DNA from: Stramenopiles sp. TOSAG23-6
Taxonomy: Eukaryota > Sar
NCBI GenBank assembly: GCA_900128565.1
Contig: LT636098.1
Location: forward strand, 1-16,074
Direction: 5' to 3'
Length of the DNA: 16,074 bases
The notes below the pieces were generated by a model. It was not told where the DNA came from. It did no database searches and was given only the letters and a program-made list of their open reading frames with translations. Positions 5,511 through 15,708 of the stretch are shown in pieces (position 1 is the stretch's first letter; each line of letters begins with the position of its first letter). The translations under genes and the position numbers were made by a program.

Positions 5511-7952
5511 ATGCAAATACAATCATCATCTATTCTTCTCCTTCTCTGCTTTATTGGCTATATTGGCTTTATTGCTACAGCTCCAACTGTTCATGGTATG
5601 AAAAAAGATGACCACTGGGTATATCACGTAAAACGATATGAGCGTGATTACGAAATTCCAATGTATGAAGCCATACACAACGGGGACGTACAACTGTTTC
5701 AAACTAAGCTTTTTCAAATGAAGAATGAAGACGATCTTTATTTGAGAAAGCAGATTGTTCCAAACTTGTTACGAAATTCAATATTGAATGGTTCTAGTGA
5801 AAACTGTATCGCCTGTATTCAACTTTTGATTCAAACTTTTCCATGGCTTCTTGAAGAGGAATTACTAAACACGCAAGGGGAACATGGAAAACAAACAAAA
5901 CCTTTAATACTTGCAATACATTCGAATTGTCTTTACACTGCTAAAACATTGATAAATCTAGGTGCAAAGATTCCAAAAGACACAAATACGTTTGAACCAT
6001 TATTTGCATCTATTTCAACGAATAATCTTGTAGGTAGTACTATTATGATTTTTTTTTTTTGTAATTTTTTTTTGTATGAAATTTTGTACCTAACATATTT
6101 TTTTTGATTTTTTTTTTTGAAATTTTTTTTTCACATGATAGATGGGGGTTACAAAATTTATTGATTCTGGTCTTCTTGAAGTGGCGATTAATTTCGCTGA
6201 TCCAACAAAAAATCTCGATACTCCGTTGATAACAGCAGTACGTTCAGGAAATGTTGAAATGGTTCAATTATTTGTAGAATATGGAGCAAATGTAAATGCT
6301 ATAAATACATATCATGAATCAGCTTTATTGCTAGCTGCTGGTACAAATAAAGTCGATATTGTCAATTATCTTTTATTTGAAGCAAACGCTACTGTTGTTG
6401 TGGAACGTCATGACCAACGACATATGTTTTATTTTTTTTTTAACAAAAAAATCGAATTTTTTTTTTTTTTGAAAATTTTGTACCTAACAAATTTCTTAAG
6501 ATTTTTTTTTGAAATATTTTTACAAAATACATTCGATCTAATCCCTCCACTCTATATCGCAAGTCAAAATGGATTTTCTGAAATTGTTCAATTATTAATC
6601 TCTGCTGGAGCTACAGTCGATATTCAGTATAATTGTGTGACTCCATTATTTATTGCAGCAGCAAATGGACATACACATTGTGTTGAAATTCTTTTGAATG
6701 CGACTAGTCAAGATAAAGTTGATTTCTCACATTCAAATTATATGTATGTTTTATTTTTTTTCAATTTTTTTTTTTTTTGGATTTCGTACGAAATTTTGTA
6801 CCTAACAAAAATTAAGTTTTTTTTTTGAAATATTTTTCCAAATTATATGAGTCCATTATATGTAGCCTCTAAAGAAGGACATTCTGAAGTAGTACAAAAA
6901 CTACTTACTGCAGGAGCTGATGTAAATCAAGTACATGATGACATGTATGTTTTTTTTAAATTTTAATTTTTTTTTTTTTTTTTTTAATTTTTTTTTTAAT
7001 TTTTTTTTTATTTTTTTTTTTTAATTTTTTTTTAAAATTTTTTTTTTTTTTTTTAATTTCAATGTTGTACCTAACAATATTTCTTGAAGTTTTGTTTTTG
7101 AAATAATTTTCCACAATACATGTATACTCCTGCTCATATTGCTATTCGTAAAGGTCATATTGATGTACTTGAAACCTTGATCAATTCTGGTGCAAATTTG
7201 TACAAAAGGGATGGATGTGGCCGTACGTTTTTTTTTTGTTTTCAGTTTCTAATTTGTGTTTTTTTTTTCGTACGAAATTTTGTACCTAACAAACAAAATG
7301 ACCAAAAAAAAAAAAAAAAAAATTTCACAATACATTGACTTTACTTCAAACTGCTACTAATGAGTCTTTGGATGAAGACATTTTAGACTACATACTACTT
7401 GAGGAGTCTTTAAATGAAGACATTACAGAATACTTACTTGATATTCTATGGGATTTGGAATATGGATCTGATAATGGAAAAGACGAACAAAAAGGTGATA
7501 CTGATGATGATGATGATGATGATATATGGCTTTTAGATGATCTTACTTCTGATGATGATGATGATGATATTTTAGATGATGATGCAGAAGATATTGAAAA
7601 TGATGAAAATAATTCGGATATACAACAACAACTTGCCAACAATGCGTTTCACAATGGTGCTCCAACAATTAGTACATTTTTACATGGTAATGATGTACAG
7701 TCTTTCGCTGTTGTTTCAAAACAAATGAATACAATAAGTGAATTTGAATTAAGTCAACGACGTGCAAAACGACTTAAAACCAATGCTATTCAAAATGGTC
7801 TTTCGTACTTAAATGGTAATGATACAAAATCTTTACGGTCGTTAGCTGTTGTTTCAAAACAAATGAATACAATAAGTGAGAAACGAATAAACGAAATAAG
7901 TGAATTTGAAAATGAAAATGAAGACTGGGGGACAGAATGTATTTTTTTTTAA
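5511..7952 (+). CDS. Secreted ankyrin-repeat protein with acidic tract and F-box-like tail
   Basis: Proposed exons are 5511-6029, 6142-6425, 6531-6747, 6847-6948, 7120-7226 and 7334-7952, which sum to 616 codons with one stop (TAA). The start is the first ATG; an in-frame GTG upstream is not a eukaryotic start. Residues 1-29 are a signal peptide (SSILLLLCFIGYIGFIATA). Degenerate ankyrin-like units in exon 1 are followed by well-formed repeats from about residue 197 to 410 (TPLITAVRSGNVEMVQLF, PPLYIASQNGFSEIVQLL, SPLYVASKEGHSEVVQKL and others). Introns 2-5 fall at repeat boundaries. Exon 6 encodes a Glu/Asp-rich segment with two Asp runs (about 467-495) and two related units ending VSKQMNTISE that resemble half F-boxes. 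Ankyrin repeats bind protein partners. An ankyrin plus F-box tail would suggest a ubiquitin-ligase adaptor, but the signal peptide argues against a cytosolic role. Confidence 0.75.
6030..6141 (+). other. Ankyrin intron 1 (112 nt, GT-AG)
   Basis: It begins GTAGGTAGTAC after codon CTT, contains GTACCTAAC (6086-6094), and ends CACATGATAG before ATGGGG. GT-AG ends keep the frame (NNL joined to MGVTKF). It is the only intron here with fully canonical ends at consistent positions, and a close copy of its 5' half opens the window. Confidence 0.7.
6426..6530 (+). other. Ankyrin intron 2 (105 nt), ends not GT-AG
   Basis: It begins GTTTTATTTT, contains GTACCTAAC (6480-6488), and ends ACAAAATAC before ATTCGATC. 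This joins RHI to FDLIPPLY. Its length is a multiple of three and it contains no in-frame stop. Using the upstream CTTAAG as acceptor keeps the frame but would insert a Phe-rich stretch between ankyrin repeats. Confidence 0.6.
6748..6846 (+). other. Ankyrin intron 3 (99 nt; alternative GT-AG 6744-6851)
   Basis: It contains TTTCGTACGAAA (6782-6793) and GTACCTAAC (6798-6806). An 11-bp direct repeat CAAATTATATG flanks it in the same frame on both sides. The family-wide model gives GTTTTATT to AAATTAT. A canonical GT-AG option (6744-6851, GTATG to ATGAG) also keeps the frame and gives NYI-PLYVAS. The upstream ATTAAG acceptor would put TGA in frame. Confidence 0.6.
6949..7119 (+). other. Ankyrin intron 4 (171 nt), ends not GT-AG
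   Basis: A long T-run intron with GTACCTAAC at 7067-7075, ending CCACAATAC before ATGTATACT. An 8-bp direct repeat ACATGTAT lies at both ends, so the precise junction is ambiguous within it. The upstream TTGAAG acceptor puts a TGA in frame, and no other AG fits. Confidence 0.6.
7227..7333 (+). other. Ankyrin intron 5 (107 nt), ends not GT-AG
   Basis: It begins GTTTTTTTTTG and contains TTTCGTACGAAA (7266-7277) and GTACCTAAC (7282-7290). Between branch motif and exon it carries an A-run instead of a pyrimidine tract, and it has no AG acceptor at all. It ends TCACAATAC (7333), or alternatively CATTGAC at 7339; both keep the frame (GRTLTLLQ or GRTLLQ). Confidence 0.6.
7707..7879 (+). repeat. Two exact 35-bp copies in exon 6 (VSKQMNTISE units)
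   Basis: The 35-bp string beginning GCTGTTGTTTCAAAAC occurs at 7707-7741 and 7845-7879, 138 bases apart. Each is preceded by ATGGTAATGAT at similar distance. This is an in-frame duplication of the F-box-like unit. Confidence 0.85.
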
Positions 7953-7954
7953 TG

Positions 7955-7956
<2 letters not shown>

Positions 7957-7990
<34 letters not shown>

Positions 7991-8084
7991 AAATTTTTTT
8001 CCCAAAAAATTTTTTTAAAAAATTTTAAAAATTTTTTAAAAAATTTTTAAAATTTTTTAAAAAAATTTTTTGGGAAAAAAATTT

Positions 8085-8118
<34 letters not shown>
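7957..8118. repeat. Palindrome centre: T33, A/T stem, A33
   Basis: A 33-base T-run (7957-7989) leads into about 96 bases of alternating A- and T-runs that read the same on both strands, then a matching A-run (8086-8118). The axis is 8037|8038 within TTTTTTAAA. Such low-complexity DNA is an easy place for an assembler to join a contig to its own reverse complement. Confidence 0.95.
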
Positions 8119-8120
<2 letters not shown>

Positions 8121-8122
8121 CA

Positions 8123-10564
8123 TTAAAAAAAAATACATTCTGTCCCCCAGTCTTCATTTTCATTTTCAAATTCACTTATTTCGTTTATTCGTTTCTCACT
8201 TATTGTATTCATTTGTTTTGAAACAACAGCTAACGACCGTAAAGATTTTGTATCATTACCATTTAAGTACGAAAGACCATTTTGAATAGCATTGGTTTTA
8301 AGTCGTTTTGCACGTCGTTGACTTAATTCAAATTCACTTATTGTATTCATTTGTTTTGAAACAACAGCGAAAGACTGTACATCATTACCATGTAAAAATG
8401 TACTAATTGTTGGAGCACCATTGTGAAACGCATTGTTGGCAAGTTGTTGTTGTATATCCGAATTATTTTCATCATTTTCAATATCTTCTGCATCATCATC
8501 TAAAATATCATCATCATCATCATCAGAAGTAAGATCATCTAAAAGCCATATATCATCATCATCATCATCATCAGTATCACCTTTTTGTTCGTCTTTTCCA
8601 TTATCAGATCCATATTCCAAATCCCATAGAATATCAAGTAAGTATTCTGTAATGTCTTCATTTAAAGACTCCTCAAGTAGTATGTAGTCTAAAATGTCTT
8701 CATCCAAAGACTCATTAGTAGCAGTTTGAAGTAAAGTCAATGTATTGTGAAATTTTTTTTTTTTTTTTTTTGGTCATTTTGTTTGTTAGGTACAAAATTT
8801 CGTACGAAAAAAAAAACACAAATTAGAAACTGAAAACAAAAAAAAAACGTACGGCCACATCCATCCCTTTTGTACAAATTTGCACCAGAATTGATCAAGG
8901 TTTCAAGTACATCAATATGACCTTTACGAATAGCAATATGAGCAGGAGTATACATGTATTGTGGAAAATTATTTCAAAAACAAAACTTCAAGAAATATTG
9001 TTAGGTACAACATTGAAATTAAAAAAAAAAAAAAAAATTTTAAAAAAAAATTAAAAAAAAAAAATAAAAAAAAAATTAAAAAAAAAATTAAAAAAAAAAA
9101 AAAAAAAATTAAAATTTAAAAAAAACATACATGTCATCATGTACTTGATTTACATCAGCTCCTGCAGTAAGTAGTTTTTGTACTACTTCAGAATGTCCTT
9201 CTTTAGAGGCTACATATAATGGACTCATATAATTTGGAAAAATATTTCAAAAAAAAAACTTAATTTTTGTTAGGTACAAAATTTCGTACGAAATCCAAAA
9301 AAAAAAAAAATTGAAAAAAAATAAAACATACATATAATTTGAATGTGAGAAATCAACTTTATCTTGACTAGTCGCATTCAAAAGAATTTCAACACAATGT
9401 GTATGTCCATTTGCTGCTGCAATAAATAATGGAGTCACACAATTATACTGAATATCGACTGTAGCTCCAGCAGAGATTAATAATTGAACAATTTCAGAAA
9501 ATCCATTTTGACTTGCGATATAGAGTGGAGGGATTAGATCGAATGTATTTTGTAAAAATATTTCAAAAAAAAATCTTAAGAAATTTGTTAGGTACAAAAT
9601 TTTCAAAAAAAAAAAAAATTCGATTTTTTTGTTAAAAAAAAAATAAAACATATGTCGTTGGTCATGACGTTCCACAACAACAGTAGCGTTTGCTTCAAAT
9701 AAAAGATAATTGACAATATCGACTTTATTTGTACCAGCAGCTAGCAATAAAGCTGATTCATGATATGTATTTATAGCATTTACATTTGCTCCATATTCTA
9801 CAAATAATTGAACCATTTCAACATTTCCTGAACGTACTGCTGTTATCAACGGAGTATCGAGATTTTTTGTTGGATCAGCGAAATTAATCGCCACTTCAAG
9901 AAGACCAGAATCAATAAATTTTGTAACCCCCATCTATCATGTGAAAAAAAAATTTCAAAAAAAAAAATCAAAAAAAATATGTTAGGTACAAAATTTCATA
10001 CAAAAAAAAATTACAAAAAAAAAAAATCATAATAGTACTACCTACAAGATTATTCGTTGAAATAGATGCAAATAATGGTTCAAACGTATTTGTGTCTTTT
10101 GGAATCTTTGCACCTAGATTTATCAATGTTTTAGCAGTGTAAAGACAATTCGAATGTATTGCAAGTATTAAAGGTTTTGTTTGTTTTCCATGTTCCCCTT
10201 GCGTGTTTAGTAATTCCTCTTCAAGAAGCCATGGAAAAGTTTGAATCAAAAGTTGAATACAGGCGATACAGTTTTCACTAGAACCATTCAATATTGAATT
10301 TCGTAACAAGTTTGGAACAATCTGCTTTCTCAAATAAAGATCGTCTTCATTCTTCATTTGAAAAAGCTTAGTTTGAAACAGTTGTACGTCCCCGTTGTGT
10401 ATGGCTTCATACATTGGAATTTCGTAATCACGCTCATATCGTTTTACGTGATATACCCAGTGGTCATCTTTTTTCATACCATGAACAGTTGGAGCTGTAG
10501 CAATAAAGCCAATATAGCCAATAAAGCAGAGAAGGAGAAGAATAGATGATGATTGTATTTGCAT
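8123..10564 (-). CDS. Mirror copy: ankyrin-repeat secreted protein
   Basis: Exact reverse complement of 5511-7952, with exons at 10564-10046, 9933-9650, 9544-9328, 9228-9127, 8955-8849 and 8741-8123. It has the same domains and the same unusual intron ends. It is probably the same genomic gene counted twice. Confidence 0.7.
8742..10045 (-). other. Mirror copies of the five ankyrin introns
   Basis: Introns lie at 9934-10045, 9545-9649, 9229-9327, 8956-9126 and 8742-8848. They are identical to their left-arm counterparts, so they give no independent support for the splice model. Confidence 0.6.
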
Positions 10565-11152
10565 CGTTTTGTCTTTTTGTCTTTTTGTCTTTTTGTACAC
10601 CCTTTTTAATGCGCACGCGCGTCACAAATGTTGTTTGTGTAGTTGAGTTGAAAGAATGATCTGAATATCAGATGAGTTACTGAATATTCTATAATCTGAG
10701 TTCCTGGGTCATACGCGTAAAATGATGACGCGCTTTCAAAAACAATAACAGTTTTGTTCCAATATTTTTTTCCACCACAGTAGATAACGATGAATCAAAA
10801 TTTCGGTTATTTTTTACGGGCGGTTATAATTTTTTTAAGATATCACGTGATATTTTCTTGCAGAACGTCGTGTGGTCTACAATACTAGTTATTACAACAA
10901 ATACTAACTTACTATTAGTTATATATACTACGGAACTGAGTTACACATCCTACAATATTTACAAGGAAACAAACTAAACAAACGCAAAAGAAGAAATTAA
11001 TATTTTCGTAATTTTATAAAGTGATAATATCGGATAATAAATTGATCAGCTGACAAGGGAACTAAATATACTTTACCCACCCACGATAAAGCTAAAAAAA
11101 ACTCTACCATTTTTATATTGAAAACAAATATATATTTACAATCTCTCAAATC
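10565..11152. promoter_or_regulatory. Mirror copy of the divergent promoter region
   Basis: Reverse complement of 4923-5510, with the E-box palindrome at 10840-10853, GACGCGCG (minus strand) at 10616-10623 and the 8-bp repeats at 10571-10594. Confidence 0.55.
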
Positions 11153-12876
11153 ATGAAAACAATCAAGTGTATATCATGTACAATGTTGCTTTTATCTCAA
11201 TATGTATTGATTATTGAAGCTGCCTTGACACCTTCCATTACACCTTTTCTACGATATCGAAAGGAACGAGGAGATGTTTTAGATTCAACAGAGAGTCTCG
11301 TTGACTATTTAAAGTCTCAAAATGCCAGCAGGAAAGACATCGAACATTTGAAGAATGAACTGTTATTTCCAGGCTCAGCCTTTGAAGACGGCTTTAAGAC
11401 GATGTTACAGTGGTACAACTCAGGGGAAGATGGAAAAATTGCGCTCAAGTTAGTACTCGAAGCACTCGGATTGGAGGATAAAACCTTGGGAGAGATTTAC
11501 GTGAGGTTAATAAGCGCCGCTGGTGAAGCTCCTCCACAACAACTTGGCGCCTTTGGGGATGCTAATAATGGAGACAGCGCAGGCAACGATGGGGGTGCTA
11601 ATGATGGTGAAAGTAAGGGTGAAGCTCCTCCACAACAACTTGGCGCCTTTGGTCAAGTTCCTGGTGTTGAACAAAACGTTGTTGTAGCAGCAGGTCCTGT
11701 AGTAGTTCAACGTCGCGAAGCTCCTCCAATTCCTCCACAACCTGTTGCCTTTTTTGGTGAAAGTAAGGGTGATGGAAATCCGCAAAATCCAAATCCTCTA
11801 AGTGATCCAAATGTGATTGGTCCATACCCTAACGGCTTTCTTCCACGTAGCCCAAGGGTAACACGAATTCTTATTCTTGGCATGTGTGTTGGTGAATATA
11901 TTCTCACAAGTAGACCTGATCGACCATTGCGTGATCGACTAGATATATATGTTTTATTTTTTTTCAAATTCGAATTTTTTTTTTTGGTTTTTTTTTTCGT
12001 ACGAAATTTTGTACCTAACAATTTTTTTTAGATTTTTTTTCAAATATTTTTCCAAAATGCATACCACAAGGGACAGGAATTGAAATTTACTTTATTGATA
12101 ATGGTTTCAATAGTGGTGGCTCAGTAGGTGAGAAAGACTGGTACCTTGCACGTAAAGATGGACAGGAATATGTCGATCAGAATGATGATGATACAATATT
12201 ATTTGATCATATAGGTCAGTTTAACAATCTTCAGGCAAACTTTCAATTACGATTTTTTGATTACATTATGAATGATAAATCAACAAGTAAGTTTTTCCCC
12301 AAAACAATTCATAATCATTCATATGGAAAGGAGCTTGAAGGATTCTTGCGAAACAATGATAGTGAAATGTTTATTCAGAATTTACTAGTTGGTGAGCACG
12401 AACAACACGACGCAGAAGTGACGAATTGCAGAGAGGTTTTACAAGCACAGGTAATCACTATCCGTAAAAAACAGCCAAACTTTTACAGTGAAACACATCC
12501 TCCATCAATCGTGGTGACGACCTCCTGGAATAACAAGTTTTATGCATGCAACATTCAAAAAAAATCAACGATATGGGATGTAAAAGTTGCTTTGGGTCCA
12601 CTGCTGAGCGATGTCCCAATAGAGTATGGTAAATTATTCGGATTTGAATCAATTTCTCAAATATCAAATGATGCAAAAGCAAAGGATTACATGGCAGATG
12701 GAGGAGGTAGACCGTTGCGATACGATGATGGAAATGCAGATGGAATTGCGTTATACTATTTTCAAGAGGGTGTAGATAGATTTCCTCTATACCTTAACCA
12801 AAGAAGTTTTCCATTATATACTGCACGAAGACCTCATGATACTCAAGGTAAAATTTATCGATTCATACTTTTTTAG
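11153..12876 (+). CDS. Mirror copy: secreted protein with death-fold-like region
   Basis: Reverse complement of 3199-4922. Exon 1 is 11153-11950, the intron 11951-12060, and exon 2 12061-12876 ending in TAG. The linker repeats are at 11522-11556 and 11618-11652. A possible CAAG|GTAAAA donor at 12846-12847, with TTTTTTAG acceptors just downstream, would replace the last residues by a short tail ending at a TGA near 12902. Confidence 0.6.
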
Positions 12877-13343
12877 AGTTTTTAGAGAAAAATGTATTCC
12901 CGTGAAGCCTGACAGTTGGAAAACTCAGGTGGCAATAGGTGAGACATTTTTGTGGTGATTATATATTATATTATATTATATTANAGAAGAATTTCTGATA
13001 TAATAATGGCAGATGTAAGTGAGTGTGTATTAGATCTTGGCTGGCGTGAACTGTAAATTATTGTAGTTTCATGAAATATAAATGGCAGAATTCTGGGTAT
13101 GTATTATCATATATTATACGATATTATACGATATATTATCATATATTATACGATATTATAAGTAGTATTGTTTGTTTTTTCGTTTTTTTTATTTATAATA
13201 TTCTCATCCCTCATCATTATTAATTAAATTGTTTTCTTCTGTGAGTTTTCTAATCTTGTTTGGAGTTGTTCAAATGGAGTTCTTTGTCTTCTTTACAAGT
13301 CTTCTTGTGACATGTGCAAATCATCATGAGTTCACTGGTTGCC
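12877..13343. other. Mirror copy of convergent intergenic DNA
   Basis: Reverse complement of 2732-3198. It carries the mirrored N at 12984, the microsatellite at 12958-12983 and the ATCGTATAAT repeats at 13103-13154. I see no additional gene. Confidence 0.6.
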
Positions 13344-13757
13344 TCATTGTATTGGTTGAGATGGTACACCAAGTCGTTTTGGTTGCTTTGGTGGTTTCAC
13401 CCCCACCTTGGTATTGTCTGAAGTTATAACAGTAGGTAGCACTGTCTCTTCATCTACTGGTTCGAACTCAACGTGTACAGTCGTTGATGATTTTCTAGAA
13501 CAAAAGATACAATTGAATACTCTATATCGAAGCGGTTTTCGAAGATGTGTTACTTTTCCCTTTTTAACTCTTGAGATTATTGTCTCTTGGGGGGAAATTT
13601 TCGCAGACAACGTGTTTTGTTTCTTGGTTGTTGATAGAACAAAAGTATTATTTGGTTGTACGTGAACTTGTTTGTGCTTTTGAGTAAATTCTATAGCGCT
13701 ATGGGCTACAATGATTAGTATTAGAAATACATTCAATCGTAGTATCATATTGAACAT
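13344..13757 (-). CDS. Mirror copy: small secreted protein
   Basis: Reverse complement of 2318-2731, 137 residues, with signal peptide and single CxxC pair. It is probably not a separate gene. Confidence 0.6.
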   Translation of the reverse strand: MFNMILRLNVFLILIIVAHSAIEFTQKHKQVHVQPNNTFVLSTTKKQNTLSAKISPQETIISRVKKGKVTHLRKPLRYRVFNCIFCSRKSSTTVHVEFEPVDEETVLPTVITSDNTKVGVKPPKQPKRLGVPSQPIQ

Positions 13758-14095
13758 GTTATATAGTTATACACTCCAAATAAATTCATTCAATAGAAAA
13801 TAATACTTCTTTTAAATCAAATGTTATACTTCGATCAATGTTTTGATTTGATAGCAAATTATCGGCCGACCGGAGGAAATAACAGCGATTACCGATTGTA
13901 GTAATATGCAATATGCGCAGTAGTAGTAGCATTCAAAATTTCAAACTTTGAAAAGGTAGATGTTTTTTTGGGAATTGAAAAATTGGCTAGGGTTAGGGTT
14001 TGAACAAAACAAAAGGTATTTATTTTATTTAAACAATTCTCTCTTTTTGTAAATCAAAATTATCAGAATGACTCAATTCAATTATCTTTTTTAAA
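13758..14095 (-). other. Mirror copy of intergenic region with polyA signals
   Basis: Reverse complement of 1980-2317. The AATAAA pair is at 14019-14029 on the minus strand. Confidence 0.45.
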
Positions 14096-15214
14096 TTATA
14101 ATGCAATTTTTTTTTTTATGAATGTATCAACTTCAGAAGGCCTATTAAAGCAAAGAAATCTCGGTGAACTAGGCAAAAAGTTTAAGGGACTTTTTAATTC
14201 ACTCATTGTTTTTCTCAAATTGTTTTTTTTGTTTCGTTTTTTCAAAGTATGAATATTTGCTTTGCACAAACCAGAACGAAACTTGATTTTATTACACATG
14301 TTGCACGATCGCCGTTTTGAATATCTTGGATTTTTACAAGGTTTGGGATAGTGGTCACATGCTTCACAATTGAAACACTGGCAGCAATTGCAATCTTTTT
14401 TTTTGCACCAATGACATTTCGATCGACCTCTATATTTCCGTTTTTTATTTGATACGTTTAAAGAGTTTTCATCTGTCACCTTTTTCGTAGATGTACTCTT
14501 CTTTGTCGACTTCTTTGGTGGGTAATTATTATTATTTCTAAGAACACCAGGAGGATTAGAAATACTAGAAATGCTAGGAGTATGTTTCTCATGAGTCATC
14601 TCTTTTGCATCTACATCGAGAAGGCAGCGAAGATCTTCCAACTCTTCTTCTGTAAGCTCTAAATTTGTTATATTACCTGAGGAACAGTTTGCACAACAAG
14701 GGGAACAACACTTTTGCTTTTTCTGAATGACAGTTACAGGAGTATCTTTGAGAGAATCTTTTTCATGAAAGATTTTATCATGAAAGATTTTATCATGAAA
14801 TATTTTATCACTGTTGTGTTCTATCGATGAATCATCCTTACTAACGTTGAGATTCCGTTGTTTTACACAAAAAATGTCTGTCTTTGGTATGCATAAGCCA
14901 TCAGTGCTTTGTTTTTCCGGTTTATTAGAAGCAAAAGACTCTCGAAGAGAATCTTTTTCATGAAAGATTTTATCATGAAAGATTTTATCTGTGTTGTTTT
15001 CTTTAACTCTTTCATCTTTTTCAATACAATGTATAGTAGATGTTTGTTTTTTTATAGTACTATGTTTTGCGCAAGGAAAAGACAAGATTTTAGTGTTTTG
15101 ATTTCCGGGTGCAGTAGCTTGAATAACCTTTGTATGAGAATCTTTTTCATGAAAGATTTTTGAAAAATCTTTTGTGCATGTAATTTCATTTACTTTTTCA
15201 CTACTTTTAAACAT
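14096..15214 (-). CDS. Mirror copy: Cys-rich DKIFH-repeat protein
   Basis: Reverse complement of 861-1979, 372 residues from the ATG. The 15-bp repeats are at 14765-14809 and 14960-14989. Confidence 0.7.
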   Translation of the reverse strand: MFKSSEKVNEITCTKDFSKIFHEKDSHTKVIQATAPGNQNTKILSFPCAKHSTIKKQTSTIHCIEKDERVKENNTDKIFHDKIFHEKDSLRESFASNKPEKQSTDGLCIPKTDIFCVKQRNLNVSKDDSSIEHNSDKIFHDKIFHDKIFHEKDSLKDTPVTVIQKKQKCCSPCCANCSSGNITNLELTEEELEDLRCLLDVDAKEMTHEKHTPSISSISNPPGVLRNNNNYPPKKSTKKSTSTKKVTDENSLNVSNKKRKYRGRSKCHWCKKKDCNCCQCFNCEACDHYPKPCKNPRYSKRRSCNMCNKIKFRSGLCKANIHTLKKRNKKNNLRKTMSELKSPLNFLPSSPRFLCFNRPSEVDTFIKKKIAL

Positions 15215-15536
15215 TTTTTGCGGTTCTACTTCTATTTTACTGGCATATATCAAGATATTGTCCCTTTGCACTCTTCACATGAGTTGGGACAGATTTGTTT
15301 GTAGTTGTGGTTCATTTTTTTTTTTAAAGCGCGCGTCTATACTGAGTAAGAGGCGTTGGTACGCAAGTACTACACTGTAGATAGTGCCAGGTAGGGACGT
15401 CGTCATTGCGGATTGGATCAATGTCATAGAGACTCATATATATAGGAGCAGGTTTGTGCGAGAATCATTCATTCATTCCATCAGGTATATCTAATATTGA
15501 AAGAATCTATATAATATATACATATATTGAGTTTTT
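15215..15536 (-). promoter_or_regulatory. Mirror copy of Cys-rich gene upstream region
   Basis: Reverse complement of 539-860, with GACGCGCG on the minus strand at 15330-15337 and the short upstream ORF at 15250-15315. Confidence 0.4.
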
Positions 15537-15708
15537 AATTATTTATAATTGTATAATTGATGATAGTTCAGCTCAGCATCACTGTATACTTTTTTAATTA
15601 CTTATAATCGTAGAATTGATGATAGTTCAGCTTAGCATCACTGTATACTTTTTTAATTATTTATAATCGTAGAATTGATGGAAGCTCAGCATCACTGTAT
15701 ACTTTTTC
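15537..15708 (-). repeat. Mirror copy of 59-bp tandem repeat
   Basis: Reverse complement of 367-538, with three copies in inverted order. Confidence 0.9.

Noticed and set aside
4040-7290. U12-type (minor spliceosome) introns because of the conserved CCTAAC
   Set aside because: The U12 donor (RTATCCTT) is absent and the branch motif is closer to the U2-type CTAAC than to TTCCTTRAC.
7503-7569. GAT trinucleotide runs as a disease-type microsatellite or regulatory element
   Set aside because: Short runs that encode the acidic segment of exon 6; nothing beyond simple coding repeats is supported.
7388-7642. Ser-rich ORF on the minus strand opposite the Asp-rich exon
   Set aside because: It is the antisense of GAT repeats; no start context or domain supports it.
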